The notes under the pieces are model-generated. The model saw only the letters and a program-made list of their open reading frames with translations. It did not search any database and had not been told where the DNA came from. The position numbers and the translations under genes are program-made. Positions 14,574 to 20,288 of a stretch of 24,201 nt of DNA are shown here, piece by piece. Position 1 is the first letter of the stretch. The number at the start of each line of letters is the position of its first letter. Source of the stretch: a virus; the IMG/VR virus record IMGVR_UViG_3300024431_000026, positions 1 through 24,201 of that record; one strand, written 5' to 3'.

Positions 14574-14651
14574 TTACTTGTTATCGATTAATCTCTGGCG
14601 CTCTCTGTTCCGGTAGTTCTTTTGGATCTCTGCTGGTGTTTTAGCTGTCAT
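14574..14651 (-). CDS. 25-residue peptide, possibly a truncated gene
   Basis: Reading MTAKTPAEIQKNYRNRERQR, it has AAAGGG about 9 bases before the ATG and lies 19 bases after the upstream gene. The TPAE.Q..YR.R pattern is common at the N-terminus of small phage proteins that are longer. After its TAA the next frame continues IREFKDILGALQGH before a stop, as if a one-base change had cut a gene of about 45 residues. So it may be a genuine mini-protein or the remnant of a frameshifted gene. Confidence 0.4.
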   Translation of the reverse strand: MTAKTPAEIQKNYRNRERQRLIDNK

Positions 14652-14670
14652 TGCTCTAATCCCTTTGGTT

Positions 14671-14922
14671 TTATTTGTTGTTAACTACTAGCTTAAGCTT
14701 GGGTTTGGGCTTGGCTGACTCATCCCAATTTACTGGAATACCTTTACTCATATAAATACCGATCTCCCTAAGCTCTTCTTTAAATTCCTTATTAGCTGCC
14801 TTTATTCTCTCTTTGTTTTTCTCTATTTTGCTTCTGTACGAAAAATATATCACACATCCACAAGAGATAATCAAACCAAACAGCATGAACAAAAGCAGTA
14901 ACAGTCCATAATCATTCACCAA
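14671..14922 (-). CDS. Small single-pass membrane protein
   Basis: 83 residues. Residues 6-28 are a strongly hydrophobic segment (LLLLLFMLFGLIISCGCVIY), followed by a basic stop-transfer start (SYRSKIEKNKER) and a soluble, helical, charged tail with a Pro/Lys-rich end (SAKPKPKLKLVVNNK). It is therefore likely an inner-membrane protein with its tail in the cytoplasm. It lies among replication-side genes. A role in membrane attachment of replication or in lysis timing cannot be told from sequence. No lytic enzyme partner is visible. Confidence 0.6.
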   Translation of the reverse strand: MVNDYGLLLLLFMLFGLIISCGCVIYFSYRSKIEKNKERIKAANKEFKEELREIGIYMSKGIPVNWDESAKPKPKLKLVVNNK

Positions 14923-14959
14923 TTAAAACCCTCCCTTGCTTTAGTTGCTGCGCTTTTGT

Positions 14960-15613
14960 TCATTTCGCGGCCTCATTTATTTGTTGTATTCTAAGTTTAA
15001 TTTCTTCGCTGATTGGCGCGGTCTTGTCGTCTTCACTATGCTCGTGAATAGGCTCTATAAACCTAGCGTGTTCAGGTGATGCTTTGACCTCGTTAAACCT
15101 TTCTAATAGTAGCGTGGTGTTTAACGGGGCAGCTAGCCCAAAGGCAAACGGTGCTAGCGGGTGAATATCATATTTCAGCATTACACTTATTTCGTGGCTT
15201 GAATAATCACCAGCCGCTGCTCTTTCCTTCCATTGTGGTAAAAGCTGTAGGCACTCAGAGGCTCTCTGACGTAGGTAGAAGGCGTCTTGGTTGTTTAAGT
15301 CCCAACTGCCTATGTGTATGGCACAAAAGCAGCCCAGAGGCGTCTCACGCAGCTTAGCGGCTGCAATAATCATATCCTGTGTGATATCCCCACCTTCCAG
15401 GTGTCTAATCAGGTCAGCAGCTTTAGGATAGAACTGTCCGCTTTTAACATCGCCTACGTGTGCACTGGCAGCCGTGGTGATCTGCTCTAAACTAAAACGC
15501 TTTAAGGCGCCAAAGTATATCTGCACCCCGATCACGGTTAATTTATCCTGACGGTAGTAATCAGAAAGACCGTTGAGCAGTGCTAAAAACCCGCTTTTGT
15601 CTGAATCATTCAT
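14960..15613 (-). CDS. Putative replication accessory/helicase-loader-type protein
   Basis: 217 residues from MNDSDKSGFLALLNGLSDYY; the start sits in an 8-base overlap with the previous gene and has GGGGAG about 10 bases upstream. An earlier start would sit deep in that gene and is rejected. FLALLNGLSDYYRQDKLTVIGVQIYFGALKRFSLEQI, read here as consecutive helical pieces, followed by FYPKAADLIRHLEGG, is typical of a phage family encoded just after a replication initiator and thought to resemble helicase loaders. No Walker motif is present. The C-terminus is acidic and variable. The pairing with the gene upstream supports a replication role; the exact function is inferred. Confidence 0.65.
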   Translation of the reverse strand: MNDSDKSGFLALLNGLSDYYRQDKLTVIGVQIYFGALKRFSLEQITTAASAHVGDVKSGQFYPKAADLIRHLEGGDITQDMIIAAAKLRETPLGCFCAIHIGSWDLNNQDAFYLRQRASECLQLLPQWKERAAAGDYSSHEISVMLKYDIHPLAPFAFGLAAPLNTTLLLERFNEVKASPEHARFIEPIHEHSEDDKTAPISEEIKLRIQQINEAAK

Positions 15614-16349
15614 GGTCGTAAATCTCCCCTTGAATATTTTGTGGCTGGCCTTCGTTGACCCAATCAAGAACCTCTTGCTCTCGCTGTTGATCAGGATTAA
15701 CCGTTTTTGTGTATCCAATGAACGTATCTAGTTTTTCAGCACTTCGGCAAATCAGGGTTAAACAATCGTAAACTTTGCCAGAATCATTTTTACCCATATG
15801 GTGATCAGAGGACTTGCAGCCATCAATTGCGCTTTTGATTTGTTCCTCTGTATAACCGTCTTTCAGTCTTGCTTTTATTTTTGACATTCTGCCTGCTGTT
15901 GGTTTAACAGAATTGTCCTTTCCCATTACAGCTTTCCAGTATTCGAATATCACACTGTCAACCGGAGTGCCAACGACAAGTGTTTTAATATTCTTACTAT
16001 CACTATCACTATCATTCTTACTATCACTCTTATTCTTACTCTCTGCTACGTTTGCTACCTTTTGCTTGCATTTGCTAGCATTTGCTACGTTTGCTACCTT
16101 TTGCTTACCTCCCTTGGAACCCGCTTCAGCTCTACGTTTGCACGTTAATTGATACTTTTCTATGTCTCGTATAAATTGATTTCTGAATGGTGAAAAGGCT
16201 ATTTTAACCACGCCTTTAAGAGGTGTTTCTTCGCCTAATTGGTAAAGCCTGATTGCATTAAATAACTGGCCTGACTCCTCGATTGTTAGATCCTCAAGTA
16301 TGTCCAAGCTATCAATATGCAGTAGGAATGACTTTCTATCCTTACTCAT
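15606..16349 (-). CDS. Putative phage replication initiator
   Basis: 247 residues. The N-terminal domain (KSFLLHIDSLDILEDLTIEE, GQLFNAIRLYQLGEE, FSPFRNQFIRDIEKY) is the DUF6291-like domain common in phage replication proteins. A Lys/Asn/Ser/Asp linker (about residues 79-120) carries the repeated KQKVANVA. The C-terminal part (VIFEYWKAVMGKDNSVKPTAG, TEEQIKSAIDGCKSSDHHMG, TFIGY) resembles the conserved phage replication C-terminal domain (DnaD-like). It likely binds the origin and recruits helicase. Its linker DNA contains six phased iterons, as in lambda O. It has SD-like sequence before the ATG and lies downstream of an RHH regulator. Confidence 0.75.
   Translation of the reverse strand: MSKDRKSFLLHIDSLDILEDLTIEESGQLFNAIRLYQLGEETPLKGVVKIAFSPFRNQFIRDIEKYQLTCKRRAEAGSKGGKQKVANVANASKCKQKVANVAESKNKSDSKNDSDSDSKNIKTLVVGTPVDSVIFEYWKAVMGKDNSVKPTAGRMSKIKARLKDGYTEEQIKSAIDGCKSSDHHMGKNDSGKVYDCLTLICRSAEKLDTFIGYTKTVNPDQQREQEVLDWVNEGQPQNIQGEIYDHE
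16045..16106. repeat. Six phased TTTGCT iterons within the replication gene
   Basis: TTTGCT occurs at 16051, 16061, 16071, 16081, 16090 and 16100, that is at 10, 10, 10, 9 and 10 base steps, close to one helical turn. The flanking 23-base unit (16045-16067 and 16084-16106) is a perfect direct repeat. To the left lies a low-complexity, AT-rich stretch (15990-16044). Iterons inside the initiator gene next to an AT-rich segment is the layout of the lambda origin, so an origin is likely. The repeats also encode KQKVANVA twice, which alone could explain them less well. Confidence 0.65.
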
Positions 16350-16380
16350 ATATAATTACCTATGTTCTGTTCGATTGATT

Positions 16381-16405
16381 AAGGCTGTTAGCGCAGCCTT
16401 TTTTT
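16381..16405 (+). terminator. Plus-strand terminator beside the RHH gene
   Basis: AAGGCTG (16381-16387) and CAGCCTT (16394-16400) form a 7-base-pair stem with a T7 run (16399-16405). On the minus strand, the coding direction here, no T-run follows, so it should stop plus-strand transcripts only, protecting the early-left genes from antisense transcription or ending an unseen antisense RNA. Confidence 0.7.
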
Positions 16406-16544
16406 ATGCCTTAGCTTCCTTCTTGCTAAAAAGCCCCGCTCTAATTAGCTCCCTAACTGCCAGCGAATAATTGCCTTCACAGAACTCATTAGCGTAATCC
16501 TGTATGGCCTCTCTTAGATCCTTAAAATTTATTAGCTTTTTCAT
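16404..16544 (-). CDS. Ribbon-helix-helix regulator, 46 residues
   Basis: 46 residues: MKKLINFKDLREAIQDYANE, then FCEGNYSLAVRELIRAGLFS and KKEAKA. A short basic strand followed by a helix, then NYSLAVRELIRAGL, is the ribbon-helix-helix (Arc/MetJ-like) layout and length. Such proteins bind DNA as dimers through the strand. Its gene has its own promoter with an 8-base inverted repeat flanking it, suggesting autoregulation. It heads the early-left replication genes. A basic C-terminus may add nonspecific contact. Confidence 0.7.
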   Translation of the reverse strand: MKKLINFKDLREAIQDYANEFCEGNYSLAVRELIRAGLFSKKEAKA

Positions 16545-16566
16545 AATTGTCTCGCTTATCTAATAT

Positions 16567-16610
16567 GTATGGTTAGTATATATTACGAATATATCTATAG
16601 TCAACCATAC
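16567..16610 (-). promoter_or_regulatory. Autoregulated promoter with flanking inverted repeat
   Basis: On the minus strand TTGACT (16599-16604) and TATACT (16575-16580) are 18 bases apart; TATATA at 16 bases is an alternative. GTATGGTT (16567-16574) and AACCATAC (16603-16610) form a perfect 8-base inverted repeat, one arm at the start-site side of the -10 and the other over the -35, centres 36 bases apart. A regulator bound there would block RNA polymerase. The RHH protein just downstream is the natural candidate. Confidence 0.7.
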
Positions 16611-16614
16611 GCCC

Positions 16615-16640
16615 AATAAAAAGCCTAACTTAATAGGCTT
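16615..16640 (-). terminator. Terminator of the accessory operon
   Basis: On the minus strand AAGCCTA and TAGGCTT form a 7-base-pair stem with a 6-base loop (16621-16640), followed by TTTTTATT. It ends the transcript running from 18827, so the RHH gene downstream relies on its own promoter. Confidence 0.8.
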
Positions 16641-16661
16641 GGGTTAGGTGGGTTTAGGGGG

Positions 16662-16847
16662 CTATTGCCAGATTCTAATTAGTATGAGAGCAAACGCCGT
16701 TACAATAGAGCTGATTCCTATTACAGCATTCACATAACCCGCAATGCCCGCAATGCTTCTATCTTCTAAAGCATTAGATTTTTCTATGAAAACGCATATT
16801 AACAAAACAACAAGAGACGTAAAAAATAGCTGATCGATTAGTTCCAT
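16662..16847 (-). CDS. Small two-segment membrane protein
   Basis: 61 residues from the ATG at MELIDQLFFTSLVVLLICVF; a TAATG overlap with the previous stop and AGGGGAAG upstream support this start over the longer frame. Two hydrophobic helices (about residues 7-22 and 35-58) with a short charged loop between (EKSNALEDRS) make a hairpin membrane protein of holin-like size. However it lies in the early accessory block, away from any endolysin, so a different envelope role is equally possible. It is the last gene before the terminator. Confidence 0.6.
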   Translation of the reverse strand: MELIDQLFFTSLVVLLICVFIEKSNALEDRSIAGIAGYVNAVIGISSIVTAFALILIRIWQ

Positions 16848-17263
16848 TATACTTCCCCTTGATAAAGATCTGATTCGGTTAGAGGTTCGGCGTATTTGTA
16901 ACTTTTCCAATTATCACAATAGAATGGTTTATCATTCTCATCTCTATACTCTTCAAAAATATCAAACTTCCAGTTATTGTCTTTGTTGTTTCTAACCTTT
17001 ACAGGCTTGCCAACCATGTCGGGATCTTCATACCATTGCTGTTCTACTATCTCATGCAGGTATTTAAACCCGCGCCAATTCCATGCATTTAACCCCATTC
17101 TTACCGGGTTATATCCAAATTTTTCATCCCAATGAATTATATTCTGTTCTAAATGGATAAATTCTATTTCTATGTCCAGTACAAATCTACGCCCTTTCAT
17201 TACAGCATCGTTAATCTCGCGCTTTGTTATGTTTGGACATGGTACTAATTTAATCTTGCTCAT
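16847..17263 (-). CDS. Hypothetical protein with conserved C-terminal motif
   Basis: 138 residues. The C-terminal half reads MVGKPVKVRNNKDNNWKFDI, then KPFYCDNWKSYKYAEP, a pattern (GKPVKVR..D..W, then PF.C....W..A.P) I know from many small phage proteins of unknown role. The N-terminal half has KGRRFVLDIEIEFIHLEQN and NAWNWRGFKYLHEI. It is soluble, slightly acidic and Trp/Tyr-rich. It is coupled to the small membrane protein through TAATG. Function unknown. Confidence 0.65.
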   Translation of the reverse strand: MSKIKLVPCPNITKREINDAVMKGRRFVLDIEIEFIHLEQNIIHWDEKFGYNPVRMGLNAWNWRGFKYLHEIVEQQWYEDPDMVGKPVKVRNNKDNNWKFDIFEEYRDENDKPFYCDNWKSYKYAEPLTESDLYQGEV

Positions 17264-17274
17264 AATGTTTCCTC

Positions 17275-17451
17275 TTATAGTGTGCAGCTATCACAGCCAA
17301 AGTCTAAGCTATCGGCCTCTACGCGCCGTTCTAACTCATGCTTTACCTTGGCCAGTGCTGATGCGCTGTTAGTCTCTGAACCATGCTTTAGGTGCAGGGT
17401 TAGTATGCTAGTGATGATTGCTTGGAGTTCTTCGTTTGTTAAGTCGTTCAT
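17275..17451 (-). CDS. Small helical protein with Cys tail
   Basis: 58 residues from MNDLTNEELQAIITSILTLH; the ATG overlaps the previous stop in an ATGA and is preferred to longer starts. The body is amphipathic helices (NSASALAKVKHELERRVEAD), and the end is GCDSCTL, a Cys-x-x-Cys that could bind metal or be redox-active. Length and helices recall small phage accessory factors; no family is certain. Confidence 0.55.
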   Translation of the reverse strand: MNDLTNEELQAIITSILTLHLKHGSETNSASALAKVKHELERRVEADSLDFGCDSCTL

Positions 17452-17624
17452 TTCTGCATACTCTCCCATGCTTCTATCTCTTCCTTGGTAGGTATACAAT
17501 TCCCATCACCACAACATCCATATTCTGCACACTCGTTTAAGTAGCATTTTTTTCTATATCCTGTATTGCCACATCGCTCACAATCTGGTTTTTTATGATA
17601 CCTAATACATTTAGTTATACTCAT
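17448..17624 (-). CDS. Small Cys-rich probable zinc protein
   Basis: 58 residues from MSITKCIRYHKKPDC; GGAGG lies about 8 bases before the ATG, which overlaps the previous stop (ATGA). Nine Cys, including CERCGNTGYRKKCY, ECAEYGCCGDGNC, look like a double zinc-binding module, the first half a zinc ribbon/DnaJ-type CxxCxGxG pattern. The C-terminal segment (TKEEIEAWESMQK) is helical. A small protein-binding or nucleic-acid-binding role is likely; the target is unknown. Confidence 0.6.
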   Translation of the reverse strand: MSITKCIRYHKKPDCERCGNTGYRKKCYLNECAEYGCCGDGNCIPTKEEIEAWESMQK

Positions 17625-17851
17625 TTCTGCGCCTCCATCCATTTGTTTTCATATATCCCCTTTGCAGAGCAATAACCTTTAATCGATGAGGTATCGCACT
17701 TAACTTTTGTAGCTGGCAATGAATTTAAGACAACCTGCGGCGACCCGCGAGTGCTTAGATAGTTGTGATACTTTGATAAGCCCACTATCGACACAGAGCA
17801 AAGCAGAGCTAGTAATAGGTATTCTCGGAGGGTCATAGGAGTATCAGTCAT
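17621..17851 (-). CDS. Small membrane-anchored protein
   Basis: 76 residues. An N-terminal hydrophobic helix (LLLALLCSVSIVGLS, residues about 12-27) is followed by a polar part with two Cys (VKCDTSSIKGYCSAKG). With the Cys pair on the far side of the membrane, a disulfide-bonded periplasmic domain anchored by one helix is plausible. It begins in a TAATG overlap with the 278-residue gene and ends in ATGA with the zinc-protein gene. Function unknown. Confidence 0.55.
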   Translation of the reverse strand: MTDTPMTLREYLLLALLCSVSIVGLSKYHNYLSTRGSPQVVLNSLPATKVKCDTSSIKGYCSAKGIYENKWMEAQK

Positions 17852-18687
17852 TACTCTTCTCCCTTGTCTGGGTCGATTAAACAGCCTGCATCGTACAAAT
17901 CATTTAAAACATCCTGAGTAACATCGCCCACGTCTGCAATCGTTGACTTATTATTTCCTGTTATTGCATAAAGAGCCTTAGCAATAACCTTATCGCGTTC
18001 GGTTTGGATGGGGCGATAATTGCATGAATCAAGATTGATTAATTGAGTGAACCCTTTACCCCAGAATCTATTGCCTTGAATAAGCAAAATAGTAACAGGC
18101 TCCCAATCGTGCAATTCATCGTCTTCATTTTTAAACTCTATTTCAACGTTTAAAGGCGGGATTCCTGTTATCAATTCGCCAGCTTTCCATTCAGGCTTAT
18201 CAGGATCAATATAGCTCTCTCTATTAAGAGGGCAATTAGTCAAATGATTGCCACCTGTCGAGGCCATATACTTTCCACAATCGCAGTCAACCTTCACCCC
18301 ATCCTTGTAACCGTCTGCGTTTGATAGGCGGTAGGCGATTATCGCGTCATCGCTCATGTCTAGTAGCCAGTGAAAGAACTCGGAGTATCTTGGACTTTCG
18401 CCAACTCCGCCGACCGTTGAGATTTCAATAAACAAACCAGCAGCAGGGTGAATATCCCCAAAGTTCCACAACGTCCACCCATCCGCTTCGAGTTCAATTT
18501 GTTGCGCAGTAAATCGCTGGGTTAATTCAGGTGGTATTTCAGATATAACTCTGTCTGCTTGGCCTGTCATGCAGTTCCAGCAACCATGCTCATAAAGAGG
18601 CTGGTGTTCAAATTCCCATACTTCGCCTTTATCATCAGCACAAACCCACCGCGCCCAATCATTAACCCACTTGTGTTTATAGCTCAT
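17851..18687 (-). CDS. Large accessory protein with Cys pairs
   Basis: 278 residues, Trp- and Asp-rich. N-terminal HKWVNDWARWVCADDKGEVW and EHGCWNCMTGQADRVI resemble a short metal-binding module. The middle has FGDIHPAAGLFIEIS and DMSDDAIIAYRLSNADGYKD, then CDCGKYMASTGGNHLTNCP, which looks like a second zinc site. The rest is acidic. It reads as several unrelated phage modules joined together, as often seen in accessory proteins that vary between phages. No enzyme signature is clear. It lies in the RHH-led operon and overlaps the RHH stop by 4 bases. Confidence 0.6.
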   Translation of the reverse strand: MSYKHKWVNDWARWVCADDKGEVWEFEHQPLYEHGCWNCMTGQADRVISEIPPELTQRFTAQQIELEADGWTLWNFGDIHPAAGLFIEISTVGGVGESPRYSEFFHWLLDMSDDAIIAYRLSNADGYKDGVKVDCDCGKYMASTGGNHLTNCPLNRESYIDPDKPEWKAGELITGIPPLNVEIEFKNEDDELHDWEPVTILLIQGNRFWGKGFTQLINLDSCNYRPIQTERDKVIAKALYAITGNNKSTIADVGDVTQDVLNDLYDAGCLIDPDKGEE

Positions 18688-18827
18688 TTCCGTTGCTCCC
18701 GTTTAATTGCCTTGCTAATAGCTTCTGCCATAAAATCACCCTGCTTGAACTTCTGATCAAGATTACGTCGGCGCTTAAGCCACTGATGTTCTTCTTCTGT
18801 TATAGACACATTTACCATCTTATACAT
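18684..18827 (-). CDS. Ribbon-helix-helix-like protein, first gene of left operon
   Basis: 47 residues, MYKMVNVSITEEEHQWLKRR, then DQKFKQGDFMAEAISKAIKR. A short strand (MVNVSI), a helix and a second helix that follows a QGDFM turn are the CopG-type RHH layout. AGGAGAG lies 7 bases before the ATG at 18827, so the start at the second Met (18818) is less likely. As first gene after the divergent promoters it may repress its own transcript and the opposing one. GTATAA repeats 11 bases apart (18873-18889) in the leader are candidate binding sites. Confidence 0.6.
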   Translation of the reverse strand: MYKMVNVSITEEEHQWLKRRRNLDQKFKQGDFMAEAISKAIKREQRK

Positions 18828-18902
18828 TGTGTTTCTCTCCTATTAGTTTCGATAATACTAGCACCTTTATAGGTATAAATAAAGTATAAGTTTTATATTA
18901 GA

Positions 18903-18937
18903 ATTATATTGACGATCGGAGATATATCAAGTAGGAT
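18903..18937. promoter_or_regulatory. Interlocked divergent early promoters
   Basis: Minus strand: TTGATA (18925-18930) and perfect TATAAT (18903-18908), 16 bases apart. Plus strand: TTGACG (18909-18914) and TAGGAT (18932-18937), 17 apart. The -35 of each lies in the spacer of the other, so polymerase can occupy only one at a time. ATTGACGA occurs twice in the same orientation (18908-18915 and 18936-18943). This is the likely decision point between the left accessory operon and the right recombination operon. Confidence 0.65.
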
Positions 18938-18972
18938 TGACGAATCAAATCACAACTCAAACAGGTGCCGAC

Positions 18973-19128
18973 ATGGATGAAGTTAGAGAGCAATACTTAA
19001 AGGAAATAGAGAATAGCTTAAGGAAGCTTATGTTTATGACTGGCCTTAAGTCAGCATCCGAGGCTCAATTGTTGAGTATGGAGATACTGGATAAAATTGA
19101 AGACATTAGAAAGGAGCTGGCGAAATGA
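18973..19128 (+). CDS. Small coiled-coil protein at start of recombination operon
   Basis: 51 residues from MDEVREQYLKEIENSLRKLM; AGGTG lies 6 bases before the ATG. The in-frame TTG at 18937 falls within the promoter -10 and is rejected. The protein is wholly helical, alternating charged and hydrophobic residues (LKSASEAQLLSMEILDKIED). No DNA-binding motif is clear. It is coupled to the next gene via ATGA. Function unknown. Confidence 0.55.
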   Translation: MDEVREQYLKEIENSLRKLMFMTGLKSASEAQLLSMEILDKIEDIRKELAK

Positions 19129-19229
19129 AAGTGATTATTATCAATCTTGCTATTGGGATAGGCATAGGGTTTCTATTAATTGCATCAATCGGCGGGTTTG
19201 AGGATCAAATTGAATTATGGATAAGATAA
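19125..19229 (+). CDS. 34-residue membrane peptide
   Basis: MKVIIINLAIGIGIGFLLIA, then SIGGFEDQIELWIR. One hydrophobic segment of about 20 residues with a Gly-rich face, then a short acidic/amphipathic tail. AAGGAG lies 8 bases before the ATG. Starts in ATGA with the previous gene and overlaps the next by 13 bases. Small phage membrane peptides like this can inhibit host envelope enzymes; the target here is unknown. Confidence 0.5.
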   Translation: MKVIIINLAIGIGIGFLLIASIGGFEDQIELWIR

Positions 19230-19363
19230 CACCAGAGCAGTTAGCCAGGAATCATTCAGATAAGGATATTTCCTTTAGTCCCTATATGACTGGAACAATT
19301 GAGCATGTTCGTTATGTAAACGAATTACTTAGATTAACCACTGAAGCGGGTAAAAAGAAATGA
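19217..19363 (+). CDS. 48-residue hypothetical protein
   Basis: MDKITPEQLARNHSDKDISF, then a helix-rich end (EHVRYVNELLRLTTEAGKKK). The ribosome site is weak: GAGGA about 12 bases upstream, so its translation may rely on the upstream coupled gene, which it overlaps by 13 bases. It overlaps the ERF start by ATGA. No family recognised; it may be an accessory of recombination given its place. Confidence 0.5.
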   Translation: MDKITPEQLARNHSDKDISFSPYMTGTIEHVRYVNELLRLTTEAGKKK

Positions 19364-19902
19364 ACAAGTCAGAGTCGATTAAAAATTTAGCAGCGGCATT
19401 ATGTAAAGCTCAATCAGTAATGGGCGGCGCGTCTAAGGATAAAGAAAACCCTTTCTTCAAGAAGAATTACGCAGATCTAGGATCAGTCGTAGCGGTTATC
19501 AAGGGGCCATTTGCTGATAACGGCTTAAGCTATTCGCAATTTCCTGTGTCAGAAGGGGATAAGGTAGGAGTTGAAACCATCCTAATGCACGAGTCAGGCG
19601 AGTGGTTGAGCGATGTATTGTTACTGCCAATGACTAAGCCAGATCCTCAGAAAGCCGGCTCAGCCATTACCTATGCGCGGCGCTATGCTCTTCAGGCCAT
19701 TGCTGGAATACCTAGTGAGGATGATGATGGCAATGCAGCTAGTCAGACCAGTGCTACTAAACCTACCGCTGGGGCTAGCACTATTAAAATGCAAGTCGAT
19801 AGCTTTATGAAGATGGATCAAAAAGGCAGGGATGCGGCTTGGGATACTCTGCCACCTACCTTGCAACATGCTGTTAACGAGAGATATAAGAATGCCTCTT
19901 AA
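19360..19902 (+). CDS. erf: ERF-family single-strand annealing recombinase
   Basis: 180 residues. The sequence KNPFFKKNYADLGSV-type motif (here ENPFFKKNYADLGSV), DNGLSYSQFP, HESGEWLSD and KAGSAITYARRYALQAIAGI is diagnostic of the ERF superfamily core. These proteins anneal complementary single strands, circularising or recombining phage DNA. The last 55 residues form a Ser/Thr/Ala linker and a helical tail (VDSFMKMDQKGRDAAWDTLP). Followed by NinB, an SSB-like protein and NinG, it forms a complete recombination set. It shares ATGA with the upstream gene. No truncation. Confidence 0.9.
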   Translation: MNKSESIKNLAAALCKAQSVMGGASKDKENPFFKKNYADLGSVVAVIKGPFADNGLSYSQFPVSEGDKVGVETILMHESGEWLSDVLLLPMTKPDPQKAGSAITYARRYALQAIAGIPSEDDDGNAASQTSATKPTAGASTIKMQVDSFMKMDQKGRDAAWDTLPPTLQHAVNERYKNAS

Positions 19903-20125
19903 TGTAGATTTACGTGGTAGTCATGGCGTATCAGACAGAGCCTTTGGTGAGGCTCTAGTTAATGGCATAGGTACTGCTGAATACGTCAAGGAGTGCCGTG
20001 AAGAGTTTTATAATCGCATGGCAATGATTACAAGGGTTAGAGATCCTGAGAGCTCTAGACACAATTTAGAAGCTCTTAGGAATGGTAAGTTAAATTTTAT
20101 AATAACAGGTGATAACAATGATTAA
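19892..20125 (+). CDS. Hypothetical protein overlapping ERF end
   Basis: 77 residues from MPLNVDLRGSHGVSDRAFGE. The ATG overlaps the ERF stop by 11 bases with AGAGATATAAGA upstream. A helical central part (GTAEYVKECREEFYNRMAMI) is followed by DPESSRHNLEALRNG and a beta end (KLNFIITGDNND). Possibly a small DNA-interacting or regulatory helper of the annealing system; no known family. Confidence 0.6.
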   Translation: MPLNVDLRGSHGVSDRAFGEALVNGIGTAEYVKECREEFYNRMAMITRVRDPESSRHNLEALRNGKLNFIITGDNND

Positions 20126-20288
20126 ATTATTCGATGAGCCATACCTAAGCAAAGCATATCAGCCAACTGCCAAAGAGCTTTCAGCAGCTATTTTAGAAGA
20201 CGGTCTGCGGGGATTGGCGATAAAAGTTAAGTCAAGGGGTCGGGGATTGTATGGCATGAATCATAGACGGGCTAAGGCTAACCTGTGA
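20118..20288 (+). CDS. Small basic hypothetical protein
   Basis: 56 residues, MIKLFDEPYLSKAYQPTAKE and then a basic C-terminal half (KVKSRGRGLYGMNHRRAKAN). The Arg/Lys-rich end suggests nucleic-acid binding. The ATG overlaps the stop of the previous gene by 8 bases and the stop overlaps the NinB start (GTGA). Similar short helpers sit before nin genes in lambda-like phages, but this one is not recognised. Confidence 0.55.
   Translation: MIKLFDEPYLSKAYQPTAKELSAAILEDGLRGLAIKVKSRGRGLYGMNHRRAKANL

Noticed and set aside
15151-15357. Plus-strand frame opposite the replication accessory gene
   Set aside because: No ribosome site, and it is contained in a better-supported minus-strand gene.
16045-16106. 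CRISPR array
   Set aside because: The unit is short and the spacing is only about 10 bases, with identical or related spacers; iterons within a coding linker explain it better.
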